Assembly: GCF_004681965.1 (NCBI RefSeq) | Contig: NZ_SMLL01000007.1 | Location: 248,001 to 312,000 of the forward strand | DNA from: Ramlibacter rhizophilus | GTDB taxonomy: Bacteria; Pseudomonadota; Gammaproteobacteria; Burkholderiales; Burkholderiaceae_C | Direction of reading: 5' to 3' | Length of the DNA stretch: 64,000 bases | Shown: positions 32,966 through 41,805 of the stretch, one piece after another | Position numbering within the stretch: the first letter of the stretch is position 1 | How the letters are laid out: each line of letters opens with the position of its first letter | Notes under the pieces: generated by a model | What the model saw: only the letters and a program-made list of their open reading frames with translations | What the model was told of the DNA's origin: nothing | Databases searched by the model: none | Position numbers and translations under genes: made by a program

Positions 32966-33076
32966 CTACAACCCGACACGGGAGTGTCCGACCACCTGCA
33001 GGCCGTGCCCGAGCTAGCGTGACCTGCAGCCGGCCGGACCACGCGGGCCCGGCTTTCGTCCAGACCCAAGCCCGAC

Positions 33077-33910
33077 ATGCCCCACGACTTCAATGCCGAA
33101 ACGATCGCCGCCGAGCTGCTGGTGTCGCCTCAGTTCGACGCCGCCACGGAGGCGCAGCGGCGCATCGACTTCCTCTCTTCCTACCTCGCGACGGCCGGCA
33201 TGGACAGCCTGGTGCTGGGCATCAGCGGCGGCGTCGATTCGACCACGGCCGGGCGGCTGTGCCAGCTCGCGGTGGAGCGCCTGCGCTCGCAGGGCCGAAG
33301 CGCGCGCTTCATCGCCATGCGGCTGCCCTACGGCGAGCAGCGCGACGAGGACGATGCGCAGCTCGCCCTGCAGTTCATCCAGCCCGACGAGACGCTGTTC
33401 GTGGACATCCTGCCGGCGGTCCAGGGCCTCGCCGCCGGGCTGCGCGCCGGGCCGCTGGCCTTCGACAGCCCCGCGCAGGAAGACTTCGTCATGGGCAACA
33501 TCAAGGCGCGCCAGCGCATGGTGGCTCAGTACGCGGTGGCCGGGGCGCGCCGCGGGCTGGTGGTCGGCACCGACCACGCGGCCGAGGCGGTAATGGGCTT
33601 TTTCACCAAGTACGGCGACGGCGCCTGCGACGTGGCACCGCTCACCGGGCTCAACAAGCGGCGGGTGCGCGCCATCGCCGCGCACCTGGGCGCACCGCAG
33701 GGCCTGGTCGAGAAGGTCCCCACGGCCGACCTGGAGGAGCTGCGCCCGCAGCTGCCCGACGAGGCGGCCTACGGCATCAGCTACGGGCAGATCGACGACT
33801 TCCTGGAAGGCAAGCCGGTCCCGCAGAACGTGGTGGACGTGATCCGACGCTTCTACATGGCCAGCCGCCACAAGCGAGCCCTGCCGGCGCATCCGCCGGC
33901 GCAGTCCTGA
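33077..33910 (+). CDS. nadE: NH3-dependent NAD(+) synthetase
   Basis: A 277-residue enzyme that amidates nicotinate adenine dinucleotide to NAD with ATP and ammonia. The PP-loop SGGVDSTTAGR binds ATP; RLPYGEQRDEDDAQLAL and GTDHAAEAVMGFFTKYGDG are NadE signatures, as is TADLEELRPQLPDE. It lacks the N-terminal glutaminase domain of long NadE, so it uses free ammonia. It is followed 5 bp later by the epimerase-VKOR fusion gene in the same direction. Confidence 0.95.
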   Translation: MPHDFNAETIAAELLVSPQFDAATEAQRRIDFLSSYLATAGMDSLVLGISGGVDSTTAGRLCQLAVERLRSQGRSARFIAMRLPYGEQRDEDDAQLALQFIQPDETLFVDILPAVQGLAAGLRAGPLAFDSPAQEDFVMGNIKARQRMVAQYAVAGARRGLVVGTDHAAEAVMGFFTKYGDGACDVAPLTGLNKRRVRAIAAHLGAPQGLVEKVPTADLEELRPQLPDEAAYGISYGQIDDFLEGKPVPQNVVDVIRRFYMASRHKRALPAHPPAQS

Positions 33911-33915
33911 GCGGC

Positions 33916-36381
33916 ATGGACGCCGCAGCCAAGCCCCTCGTCCTGATCACCGGCGCGGCCGGTGACATCGGCTCCACGCTGGCCGAGGCGCTGGGCCAGG
34001 ACTACACCGTGGTCGGGCTGGACCGCGCCGGCAAGAGCGCCGCCGTCCCGCTGTTCGAGGTGGACCTGGGCTCCGAGGCCTCCGTGCGCGAGGCGCTGCG
34101 GCAGCTGCGCGAGCGCCATGGAAGCCGCATCGCCAGCGTGATCCACCTGGCGGCTTACTTCGATTTCACGGGCGAGGACAAGCCGCTGTACGACAAGGTC
34201 AACGTGCAGGGCACGCGGGCCCTGCTGCGGGCGCTGCAGGACTTCGAGGTCGAGCAGTTCATCTATGCCGGCACCATGCTGGTCCACGAGGCCACCTCGC
34301 CCGGCGAGCGCATCGACGAGAGCCAGCCCATCGCGCCGCGCTGGGCCTATCCCCGGTCCAAGGCCGCCGCCGAGGAGGTGATCCGCCAGGAGCGCGGCCG
34401 CATCCCCGTCGTCCTGTTCCACCTCGCCGGCGTGTACGACGAGGCGCGCTGCGTGCCCACGCTGGCCTTCCAGATCGAGCAGATCTACACCCGCGGCTTC
34501 CAGAGCCACCTGTACTCGGGCGATCCGCGCGTGGGCCAGTCGCTGCTGCACAAGGAGGACATGGCCGACGCCTTCCGGCGCGCGGTGGACCGGCGCGCCT
34601 CGCTGGGCGAGGAGACGGTGCTGCTGATCGGCGAGCCCGATCCCATGGGCTACGACGAGCTGCAGGACGCCATCGGACAGCTGGTGCACGGCGACAAGGA
34701 GTGGACGACGCTGCGCATCCCCAAGCCCGCGGCGAAGCTCGGCGCGGCGCTGCAGCAGTCGCTGGAGCCGGTGATCCCCGACGCGGTGGACCATGGCAGG
34801 AAGCCCTTCATCCGGCCCTTCATGATCACGCTGTCCGACGACCACTACGCGCTGGACATCGGCCGCGCCCGGGCGCTCCTGGGCTGGGAGCCGCGCCACC
34901 GCATCCGCCGGACGCTGCCGCGCCTGATCGCCACGCTCAAGCGCGACCCGCCGGGCTGGATCAAGGCCCACGGCCTGGAGCCGCCCGAGTGGCTGGAGGA
35001 CGCCGAGGAGGTGGGCCTCGCGCCCGACGCGCTGCGCAGCGAACACGAGGCGCTGGTTCGCGAGCAGCACGGCCGCTACCTCTGGACGCACTTCTTCAAC
35101 ATCGGCCTGGGCTTCTGGCTGCTCACCGGGCCGCCGGCCCTGGGCCTGCAGTCGCTCCCCCTGGCGGTGAGCGACGCGGTCGCGGGCGTGCTGCTGGTGG
35201 TGTTCGCTTCCTTGTCCCTGTCCTGGCGCCTGGGCTGGGCCCGCTACGTGTGCGCCTTCATCGGGCTGTGGCTGCTCGCGGCGCCGCTGGTCTTCTGGGC
35301 GCCCACCGCGGCGGGCTACCTCAACGACACGCTGGTCGGCATGCTCGTCATGGGCTTCGCCGTGCTCGGCCTGCCGACGCCCGGGGTGTCGCCGGTGGCC
35401 CAGCTGCGCGGGCCGGACACGCCGCCGGGCTGGAGCTTCAATCCCTCCAGCTGGACGCAGCGCCTGCCGATCATCGGGCTGGCGCTGGTGGGCCTGCTCA
35501 TCTCGCGCTATCTCACCGCCTACCAGCTTGGGCACATCGACTCGGTGTGGGACCCCTTCTTCGCCGGCGGGCCCGACCCGAAGAACGGCACCGAGGAAAT
35601 CATCACCTCCAGCGTCTCCGAGGCCTGGCCCGTGCCGGACGCGGGTCTCGGGGCGCTCACCTACGCGCTGGAGATCCTCACCGGGGTCATCGGCGCGCGC
35701 CACCGCTGGCGCAGCATGCCCTGGCTGGTGCTGCTGTTCGGGATGATGATCGTGCCGCTGGGGGCGGTCTCGATCTTCTTCATCATCATCCAGCCGATCT
35801 GGATCGGCACCTGGTGCACGCTGTGCCTGATCGGCGCCGCGGCCATGGTGGTGCAGATCCCGTATTCGCTCGACGAGATCGTGGCGACGCTGCAGTTCCT
35901 CAGGCGGCGTCGCCGCGCGGGCAAGAGCGTGCTGCTGGTGCTGCTGCGCGGCGACACGGACGAGGGCAGCGCGCCCGTCGAGGCGCCGCGCGAATTCGAG
36001 CGCTCGCCGCGCGAGGTCGTGTACGACATGCTGCATGGCGGCGCGGGCCTGCCCTGGTCGCTGGCCGCCTGCATCGCCATCGGCGCCTGGCTCATGTTCA
36101 GCCGCGTCGCGCTGGGTGCGGACGGCATGCAGGCGAATGCGGACCACCTGGTCGGCGCCCTGGTCATCACCTTCGCCGTGACGGCCTGCGCCGAGGTCGC
36201 GCGGCCGGTGCGCTGGGTCAACGCCGTGCTCGGCATCGCCCTGGTGGGCAGCGGCATCGCCTGGGGCGAGACGACGGCGCAGCTCGCCTCCTCGGTCATC
36301 TGCGGCCTCGCGCTGGTGGCGCTGAGCGCGCCGCGCGGGCCGGTGCGGGAGCGCTACGGCGGCTTCCCGGGCACCGCCTGA
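33916..36381 (+). CDS. NAD-dependent epimerase fused to membrane SPW/VKOR-like domain
   Basis: An 821-residue two-part protein. Residues 1 to about 340 are an extended SDR (Rossmann GAAGDIG, Thr in YAGTMLV, YPRSK catalytic pair). From about 390 on it is a polytopic membrane region: four SPW-repeat-like helices (LPLAVSDAVAGVLLV, LGLPTPGVSPV), then a vitamin-K-epoxide-reductase-like bundle with CxxC in IGTWCTLCLIG and final helices. The extra loop cysteines of classical VKOR are not seen. The start at 33916 follows NadE by 5 bp; a reading frame open further up is overlapped by NadE. The role may be redox-linked sugar or quinone modification at the membrane; this is inference. Confidence 0.82.
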   Translation: MDAAAKPLVLITGAAGDIGSTLAEALGQDYTVVGLDRAGKSAAVPLFEVDLGSEASVREALRQLRERHGSRIASVIHLAAYFDFTGEDKPLYDKVNVQGTRALLRALQDFEVEQFIYAGTMLVHEATSPGERIDESQPIAPRWAYPRSKAAAEEVIRQERGRIPVVLFHLAGVYDEARCVPTLAFQIEQIYTRGFQSHLYSGDPRVGQSLLHKEDMADAFRRAVDRRASLGEETVLLIGEPDPMGYDELQDAIGQLVHGDKEWTTLRIPKPAAKLGAALQQSLEPVIPDAVDHGRKPFIRPFMITLSDDHYALDIGRARALLGWEPRHRIRRTLPRLIATLKRDPPGWIKAHGLEPPEWLEDAEEVGLAPDALRSEHEALVREQHGRYLWTHFFNIGLGFWLLTGPPALGLQSLPLAVSDAVAGVLLVVFASLSLSWRLGWARYVCAFIGLWLLAAPLVFWAPTAAGYLNDTLVGMLVMGFAVLGLPTPGVSPVAQLRGPDTPPGWSFNPSSWTQRLPIIGLALVGLLISRYLTAYQLGHIDSVWDPFFAGGPDPKNGTEEIITSSVSEAWPVPDAGLGALTYALEILTGVIGARHRWRSMPWLVLLFGMMIVPLGAVSIFFIIIQPIWIGTWCTLCLIGAAAMVVQIPYSLDEIVATLQFLRRRRRAGKSVLLVLLRGDTDEGSAPVEAPREFERSPREVVYDMLHGGAGLPWSLAACIAIGAWLMFSRVALGADGMQANADHLVGALVITFAVTACAEVARPVRWVNAVLGIALVGSGIAWGETTAQLASSVICGLALVALSAPRGPVRERYGGFPGTA

Positions 36382-36600
36382 TCAGGACGTCTTTTTCTTC
36401 TTGAGCGCCTGGGGCTTGTGCGCGGCCTGCGCGCCGGTCTTGTCGCTTTGCACCAGGTACTGCGGATCGTCGGCGCTGGCCGCCACGTGGTGGGTCTTGA
36501 TGTCGGTCGGGTGGGTGAGCTTCTTCTTCACCGTGCCGGAGGTGCGGCCCTGGGAGGTGTTCCAGCTGACCTTGTCGCCGCTCTTGAAGGGATCGGGCAT
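36382..36600 (-). CDS. DUF2945 (Tudor-like) small protein
   Basis: A 72-residue basic protein. It starts FKSGDKVSWNTSQGRTSGTVKKKLT, the typical DUF2945/hypervirulence-associated Tudor-like sequence, followed by DDPQYLVQSDKTG and a Lys-rich tail KKKKTS. Function unknown; nucleic-acid or protein binding has been proposed for the fold. Its stop abuts the stop of the epimerase fusion without any spacer. Confidence 0.85.
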   Translation of the reverse strand: MPDPFKSGDKVSWNTSQGRTSGTVKKKLTHPTDIKTHHVAASADDPQYLVQSDKTGAQAAHKPQALKKKKTS

Positions 36601-36798
36601 GGCTCGTGTTCCTTTGCGTCGGGAAGGCGCGATTGTGGCCAGCCGTGGCGGTTCCCCGGCGTCAGCGGGTTCGCCGCCAGGGCGTCAGGTCGGCCTGACG
36701 TGCAGGCCTGCCAACCGCCCGATGGGGTAAGGTGCGGCGTGGCCCGCGGGAGAACCCACCGCAGCGGCCACCACACCAACAAAGGAGACTGCATTCCC

Positions 36799-37773
36799 AT
36801 GTCACAGAAGTCTTTCGCGCGCCGCTTTTCGCGCGCCTCCTCCGCCGTCCTGCTCGCCGGCGGCCTCGTTTCCGGCGCGCTCGCGCAGGACGCTTATCCG
36901 AACAAGCCCGTCGAAGTGATCGTGCCGTACGCGGCCGGTGGCGGCGTGGACGCCATGGCCCGCGCCTTCGCACGCGAGGCCGGGCAGCGCACGGGCCAGT
37001 CCTGGACGGTGGTCAACCGCGACGGCGGCGGCGGCCTCGTCGGCTTCTCGGCCCTGGCGAACGCCGCACCCGACGGCTACAAGGTCATGTTCTCGCCGGC
37101 CTCTGCGCTGACCAACGCACCCTTCGTCACGAAGGCCATGCCGTTCAAGGCCGAGCAGATCGAGCCGGTGTGCCAGGTGTTCGAGAACGTGTTTGCGATC
37201 GCGGTGCGCCAGGACTCCCCCATCCGCTCGCTGCAGGACCTCGTGGCGCGCGCCAAGGCCGAACCCGGCAAGCTCTCGTACGGCCATGCCGGGCCGGCCT
37301 CGGTACCGCACCTGGCGGTCGCCGCGATGGAGAAGGCGCAGGGCCTTCGCTTCAACGCCATCCCCTACCGCGGCGACGGTGCCATGCTGCCCCAGCTCCT
37401 GGGCGGGCAGATCGACTTCGGCGCCCCGGCCATCTCCTCCATCGGCGGCAAGGGGCTGCGCGTCCTGGCCGTGCTCTCGGACAAGCGCCATCCCGCGCTG
37501 GCCGATGCACCGGCACTGACGGAGGCGGGCTTCCCGGCCGTGACCCCTGGGCTGAACGGCGTCTACGTCCCCGCGGGAACGCCCAAGCCCGTGGTGGACA
37601 AGCTGCAGGGCCTGTGCAAGCAGGTGCTGGAGTCCGAGGACTTCAAGAAGGCGGCGCAGACCCTGCAGCAGATCCCGACCTACCTGCCGGCCGATGCCTT
37701 CAAGCAGCGGATCGATCGCACCTACAAGATGCACGCCGACCTGGTGCCCGACCTGAACCTGGAGAAGAAGTGA
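36799..37773 (+). CDS. Bug-family (TctC) periplasmic solute-binding protein (second)
   Basis: A 324-residue tripartite-tricarboxylate-type binding protein with a signal peptide (SSAVLLAGGLVSGALAQ) and the VIVPYAAGGGVDAMAR and NRDGGGGLVGFSAL ligand-loop motifs. AAAGGAGA 13 bp before the ATG supports the start at 36799. Coupled by GTGA to a cupin gene, with no TctAB genes near. The ligand is probably the substrate or product of that cupin protein. Confidence 0.87.
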   Translation: MSQKSFARRFSRASSAVLLAGGLVSGALAQDAYPNKPVEVIVPYAAGGGVDAMARAFAREAGQRTGQSWTVVNRDGGGGLVGFSALANAAPDGYKVMFSPASALTNAPFVTKAMPFKAEQIEPVCQVFENVFAIAVRQDSPIRSLQDLVARAKAEPGKLSYGHAGPASVPHLAVAAMEKAQGLRFNAIPYRGDGAMLPQLLGGQIDFGAPAISSIGGKGLRVLAVLSDKRHPALADAPALTEAGFPAVTPGLNGVYVPAGTPKPVVDKLQGLCKQVLESEDFKKAAQTLQQIPTYLPADAFKQRIDRTYKMHADLVPDLNLEKK

Positions 37774-38321
37774 GCACCGCCGCCGGCATGCCCCCCATCC
37801 GCCGCGTGCTCACGGCCGACGATGCCGAGGGCCGTTCCTTCATCGCCGAGGACGGTGCATCCCCCGCCGTGCGGGTGGTGCCCGAGCGGCCCGGCTATCG
37901 CGTCACCAACCTCTGGCGCACGGCCGGCGGCTCGGCGGTCGATGCACCCGACAGCATCGCCGCGCACCAGGGCGTCTCGCCCCCCGAGGGTGGCACGGTG
38001 CTGCGCATCATCGACTTTCCGCCGGAGCCCGCGGACCCCAAGGAACTCGAGCGCATGCTGCAGGCCACCTTCGGCAGCATGTATCGCGACGCGCAGCATC
38101 AGCCCAGGCCCGGCGAGCACCCCGGCATGCACCGCACGCGCACGGTGGACTACGCCCTCATGCTGGAAGGCGAGCTGGTCGCCATCCTGGACCGGCAGGA
38201 GACCGTGCTGCGCGCCGGCGACGTGCTGATCCAGCGCGGCACCAACCACGCCTGGGCCAACCGCTCGGGCCGGCCGGCGCGCATCGCCTTCGTGCTGGTG
38301 GACGCGCGCGCCGCCGCTTGA
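37770..38321 (+). CDS. Cupin-domain protein
   Basis: A 183-residue protein, N-terminal 95 residues without a clear domain (PERPGYRVTNLWRTAGGSAVD) and a C-terminal cupin (DYALMLEGELVAILD, LRAGDVLIQRGTNHAWANRSG; the His of NHAW is metal-like). A GTG at 37770 overlapping the Bug stop is chosen, an ATG at 37788 is the alternative. Such proteins occur next to Bug binding proteins in Burkholderiales and may be small dioxygenases or isomerases. Confidence 0.8.
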   Translation: MSTAAGMPPIRRVLTADDAEGRSFIAEDGASPAVRVVPERPGYRVTNLWRTAGGSAVDAPDSIAAHQGVSPPEGGTVLRIIDFPPEPADPKELERMLQATFGSMYRDAQHQPRPGEHPGMHRTRTVDYALMLEGELVAILDRQETVLRAGDVLIQRGTNHAWANRSGRPARIAFVLVDARAAA

Positions 38322-38332
38322 GCGGCTTGCGG

Positions 38333-38358
38333 CGGCCAGCCCGAAGGCCTGCTGGCCG
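38333..38358. terminator. Hairpin between convergent cupin and ZIP genes
   Basis: CGGCCAGC (38333-38340) and GCTGGCCG (38351-38358) pair around a 10-nt loop. No T-run follows, so it may only slow polymerase or protect the ends. Confidence 0.4.
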
Positions 38359-38359
38359 G

Positions 38360-39106
38360 CTACCCGCCGAACTTCAGCGCGATGATGGCGAAGAAGATGA
38401 AGCCGATGGCGAAGCCGGAGGTGGTCCACACCCGCCGCGCGGCAGGCTCGTCGGCCTCCGGCACCAGGTCTTCGATGGTGGCCAGCAGCAGCATGCCGGC
38501 CACGAAGGCCAGGGCGGTGTTCTGCCAGGCCGTCCCCTGGTCGCGCAGCAGCCAGTAGCCGGCGAGCGCGCCCACCAGCGTGGGCAGGATCAGCGAGGCC
38601 GAAGCGGCGATGCGGACGGCGCGCCGCACCTTCTTGTCGCGCAGGTTGGCGATGGTCACCACGCCGCCCGGTATGTTGGCCACGACCTGGCTGAGCGCCA
38701 GCATCAGGCCCACGCCGCTGGAGACGGCCGAGCCGATGCCGACCATGAGGCCGTCGCCGAACAGGTCCACGGCCACGGGCAGGTACACGCCCCAGGCGCC
38801 CGTCGAGCCCAGCTTCAGCGTTCTCAGCGTGCGGTGCAGCGCCTTGACCATGAGGATGGAGGCGGCCGCGCCGAGCGCGAACCCGGCCACGAGCTGCCAG
38901 AGCGCGATGTCATCCAGGATGCGCGGCATCATCTCGATGCTGACCACCGCCACGGCGACGCCGGCGGCGCCGTGCAGCACGGCGCCCAGGGCGGCCGGGG
39001 GCAGCCTCCAGAATTCCGCGAGGATGGAGCCGATGACCATGCCCACGGCCGGCAGCAGCGCCAGGCCGACCAGGCGCGTCATTCCGGAATCGAAGAGTGC
39101 CTCCAT
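38360..39106 (-). CDS. ZIP-family metal cation transporter
   Basis: A 248-residue membrane protein of about eight helices. Conserved ZIP patterns are HGAAGVAVAVVSIEMMPRI in the first third, FGDGLMVGIGSAV in helix IV and ANIPGGVVTIANLRDKKV in helix V, where a His/Asp pair usually binds Zn or Fe; here HG, GDG and Asn are present and the HNxPEG pattern is diverged (VANIPGGV). It should move a divalent metal (Zn, Mn or Fe) into the cytoplasm. The 234-bp gap upstream (39107-39340) holds only a terminator of the cyclase gene. Confidence 0.82.
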   Translation of the reverse strand: MEALFDSGMTRLVGLALLPAVGMVIGSILAEFWRLPPAALGAVLHGAAGVAVAVVSIEMMPRILDDIALWQLVAGFALGAAASILMVKALHRTLRTLKLGSTGAWGVYLPVAVDLFGDGLMVGIGSAVSSGVGLMLALSQVVANIPGGVVTIANLRDKKVRRAVRIAASASLILPTLVGALAGYWLLRDQGTAWQNTALAFVAGMLLLATIEDLVPEADEPAARRVWTTSGFAIGFIFFAIIALKFGG

Positions 39107-39264
39107 GGCGTCCTTTCAGGGCAGCGGCGGCAGAGTAGGAATGCGGTGCACCGCCTCGCCGCTGGCTTCGGCCATTCTTCCAGAGGCTTCCCTGGCGCGG
39201 GGCTCAGGAGACGGCAATCGAGGGGCGGGCGCAAAGACGAGCGTCTGGGGAGGCCGAAACGACA

Positions 39265-39296
39265 AACCCCTCGTGAGGCGGGGCTCACAAGGGGTT
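39265..39296 (-). terminator. Intrinsic terminator downstream of adenylate cyclase gene
   Basis: On the minus strand AACCCCTTGTGAG and CTCACGAGGGGTT pair (one G-U) around a 6-nt loop, followed by TGTCGTTT. It is 45 bp after the cyclase stop. Confidence 0.7.
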
Positions 39297-39340
39297 CTGA
39301 TGGGTGGCGCTTCACGGAGTCCTTGGGGCCATGAGTCCCG

Positions 39341-41002
39341 TTACTCGCGGCGGGGTGTGCACGCCGGCAGTTCGCCAGGCGAGCCGATGGCATACACGCC
39401 CAGCGGCTCCGCCCGGCCGCGGATGTCCACCGCGCGTGCGAGGCTTGGGTCCAGTTGCAGCCCGGCCGTGCGGATAACGAGTTCGGACGCGACGAGCCGA
39501 ACCGCGAACACCTTGCAGAGTTCCTGCAGCCGCGCGGCGGTATTGACGGTGTCACCCACCGCGGTGAAGGTCCGTGTCTCGCGCCAGCCCACCTCGCCCA
39601 CCGCGGCAAGCCCCATGTGCAGACCGATACCAAAATCAAGCGTGGCCCCGAACTCGTGCCGCATGCGGTCCCGATGCCGCTGAATTTCGGACTCGATGGC
39701 TTGCGTCGCTGCTATCGCCTGCCGGCATGCCGTCGGCACGTCCTGTTCGAGACCGAACAGAGCCATCACGCTGTCGCCGATGAACTGGTTGGGCACGCCG
39801 CCGGCGGAGCGGACTGCGGTTCCGACCACCTCGAAAAACTGGTCGAGCACGTACGCGAGGTCGTGCGGCAGATGGCGTTCTGACAGGGTGGTCCAGCGCC
39901 GCAAGTCGATGAAGAGCACGACTACTTCGCGTTCCGAACCCAGCGTCGGCACCTCCCTGTCCCGGGCCTGGAGGACCGGTGAGATGCCGATGTCGGCGAT
40001 GGGCCGCAACTGGCACGCCAGGCGCACGTCGGAGGCGGCCCGAACGCGCCGCAAGGTGCGCAGCTCCGCTTCTGTCGGAAGCGGAAGCGCGGCGGGGTCG
40101 CCGGACACGCGGACGCGGCACGTCGAGCACCGTGCCCGGCCGCCGCACAGCGAAAGGTGCGGGATGCCGTGGGCGCGGCTCGCCTCCAGCACCGACCATC
40201 CGAGCGGCACGTCGACTGTGCGCTGCGGATACGCGAGGCGCACCAGCCGACCCAGGCGCCGTTCGCGTTGCAGCCGGCCCGCGCGCAGCAGCAGCGCGAT
40301 CGAGACCAGCCCGAGGAATGCCGCCACGATCCAGTTCGAAAGGAAGCCGAGGTGTTCGGCGTCGGCACCTGAGGGTGGCGCGGCGATTGCGCCGGCCGCC
40401 TCGATCGCATCGATCTCGCGCGCCATGTTGACGAAGCCGAGCGCCGCGAGCAGCGGCAGCAGCACCATCGCCGCGAAGGAAACGTAGAACCACTCGCGAT
40501 AGCACCTGCGGTGGCGCAGGACAAAATGGATTCCGAGGCAGCCGTGCAGCCACGCCAGCACGAGCAGCGCGAGTTGGCGCATGGTGCCGCCGGTGTCCCA
40601 GATCGCCGGCACCACGCGGGCGTAGCGATCGTCCACCCCGTATAGTTCGTGCGCCAGCCTGCTGCCGGTGAAGTGCACCGCCAGCAGCACCGGGATGCAC
40701 AGGCCCACGACGATCCGAACCGCTTCCAGCCAGGGCATGCGAAACGTGTGCCGCTCATGCAATGCCATCAGCGCGAGGCCGACGTGGACGAGAAGGGCGC
40801 CGTAGAAGGCGATCGTGGCCGGTCCGTTGCGCCACAAGGCCAAGAAGAGCAGGCGGGCATGCTCCGCCGCCTGCAATGACACCAAGCCGAGCGCATGGTT
40901 GAGCAGATGGGTGGTAACGAACAGGAACAGGATCAGGCCTGTCGCGAGCCGAAGGCGGCGCGTCAAGAGCGAGGACGTCAACGATGTCGGAGATGGAGCC
41001 AT
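39341..41002 (-). CDS. Class III adenylate cyclase with cytochrome-b-like membrane anchor and 2Fe-2S ferredoxin domain
   Basis: A 553-residue three-domain protein. Residues 1 to about 245 have six or so membrane helices with several His (TTHLLNHAL, VHFTGSRLAHE, GIHFVLRHRR), like a haem-bearing anchor. Residues about 260-345 are a plant-type ferredoxin, Cys ligands in SLCGGRARCSTCRV and VRLACQL. Residues about 355-545 are a class III cyclase: metal Asp in FIDLRRWTTLSER and GDSVMALFG, transition-state Asn/Arg in VGDTVNTAARLQ; the usual Lys of DKFIGD is Gln (PNQFIGD). It probably turns a redox signal into cAMP. Its start overlaps the divergent Crp/Fnr gene by 19 bp. Confidence 0.87.
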   Translation of the reverse strand: MAPSPTSLTSSLLTRRLRLATGLILFLFVTTHLLNHALGLVSLQAAEHARLLFLALWRNGPATIAFYGALLVHVGLALMALHERHTFRMPWLEAVRIVVGLCIPVLLAVHFTGSRLAHELYGVDDRYARVVPAIWDTGGTMRQLALLVLAWLHGCLGIHFVLRHRRCYREWFYVSFAAMVLLPLLAALGFVNMAREIDAIEAAGAIAAPPSGADAEHLGFLSNWIVAAFLGLVSIALLLRAGRLQRERRLGRLVRLAYPQRTVDVPLGWSVLEASRAHGIPHLSLCGGRARCSTCRVRVSGDPAALPLPTEAELRTLRRVRAASDVRLACQLRPIADIGISPVLQARDREVPTLGSEREVVVLFIDLRRWTTLSERHLPHDLAYVLDQFFEVVGTAVRSAGGVPNQFIGDSVMALFGLEQDVPTACRQAIAATQAIESEIQRHRDRMRHEFGATLDFGIGLHMGLAAVGEVGWRETRTFTAVGDTVNTAARLQELCKVFAVRLVASELVIRTAGLQLDPSLARAVDIRGRAEPLGVYAIGSPGELPACTPRRE

Positions 41003-41688
41003 CCAGCCTCGGGTTGCGCAGGATCGATCTGCTGCAAGGCCTGTCCGTTCAACGGCTGAACGAGATCAGCAAGCAATGCGCATGGCGGAATTATCGAGCG
41101 GGGCAGCGCCTCGTCTCCCGCGAGGCCGCCGACCGCGACCTGCACATGATCGTGGCGGGCACGGTGCGCGTGACCAGCTATTCGGCGGCAGGCCGCGAGA
41201 CCAGTTTCCGCGACCTCGAGGCGGGCACCTCGTACGGGGAGCTTTCGGCGCTCGATGGATGCCCGCGTTCGGTGGACGTGGTCGCGATCGATTCCGCGCT
41301 GATCGCGTCGCTGTCGCCGGCGGACTTCAAGGCCCTGCTGCGCGAGGAGTGGGTCGTCAACGAGCGCGTGCTGTTGCGCCTCACGGACCTGGTGCGCCGC
41401 CTCACCGACCGCGTGCTGGACCTGAGCACGCTCACCGTGCAGCAACGCATCTGCCGTGAACTGCTGCGGCTGGCCGCCAAGGATCACGAGGGCGGTGCTG
41501 TCGGACGCATCGACCCGGCACCCAAGCACGCCGAACTGGCCAGCCTGGTCAGCACCTACCGCGAGCAGATCACGCGCGAGATCTCCGCGCTGGTGAAGAT
41601 GGGCGTGCTCTCGAAGGATGGCAACGCCCTGGTCGTCAACGACGTGGTGCGGCTCGAGCGCATTGCCGGCAGCGACCCCGCGGCCTGA
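40984..41688 (+). CDS. Crp/Fnr-family transcriptional regulator
   Basis: A 234-residue regulator. A cyclic-nucleotide-binding-like beta roll covers about residues 15-130 (VAGTVRVTSYSAAGRETSFRD, SYGELSALDGCPRSVDVVA with the phosphate-binding GEL and PRS pattern), then the dimer helix and an HTH at about 170-220 (KHAELASLVSTYREQITREISALVKMGV). GELSALDGxPRSxxV retains the cAMP-site Glu and Arg, so cAMP is a plausible ligand. It is head to head with the adenylate cyclase, overlapping by 19 bp. The FNR cysteine cluster is absent. Confidence 0.9.
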   Translation: MSEMEPSSLGLRRIDLLQGLSVQRLNEISKQCAWRNYRAGQRLVSREAADRDLHMIVAGTVRVTSYSAAGRETSFRDLEAGTSYGELSALDGCPRSVDVVAIDSALIASLSPADFKALLREEWVVNERVLLRLTDLVRRLTDRVLDLSTLTVQQRICRELLRLAAKDHEGGAVGRIDPAPKHAELASLVSTYREQITREISALVKMGVLSKDGNALVVNDVVRLERIAGSDPAA

Positions 41689-41701
41689 CCTGCGGTTTCC
41701 G

Positions 41702-41715
41702 GTGCGTTTGCGCAC
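41702..41715. promoter_or_regulatory. Crp-like palindrome before DUF4148 gene
   Basis: GTGCGTTTGCGCAC is a perfect 5-bp inverted repeat with a 4-bp spacer. It shares the arms with the element at 42193-42208 and lies 91 bp before the DUF4148 start, 14 bp after the Crp/Fnr gene end. Confidence 0.55.
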
Positions 41716-41805
41716 TTCGCAAGGGAGGGGCGATCTCCAGAATTCACTCTGTCGACGGCGCGAAACAGCAGACGCCGACGCCCCACCAACCTTCTGGAGA
41801 TCCCT

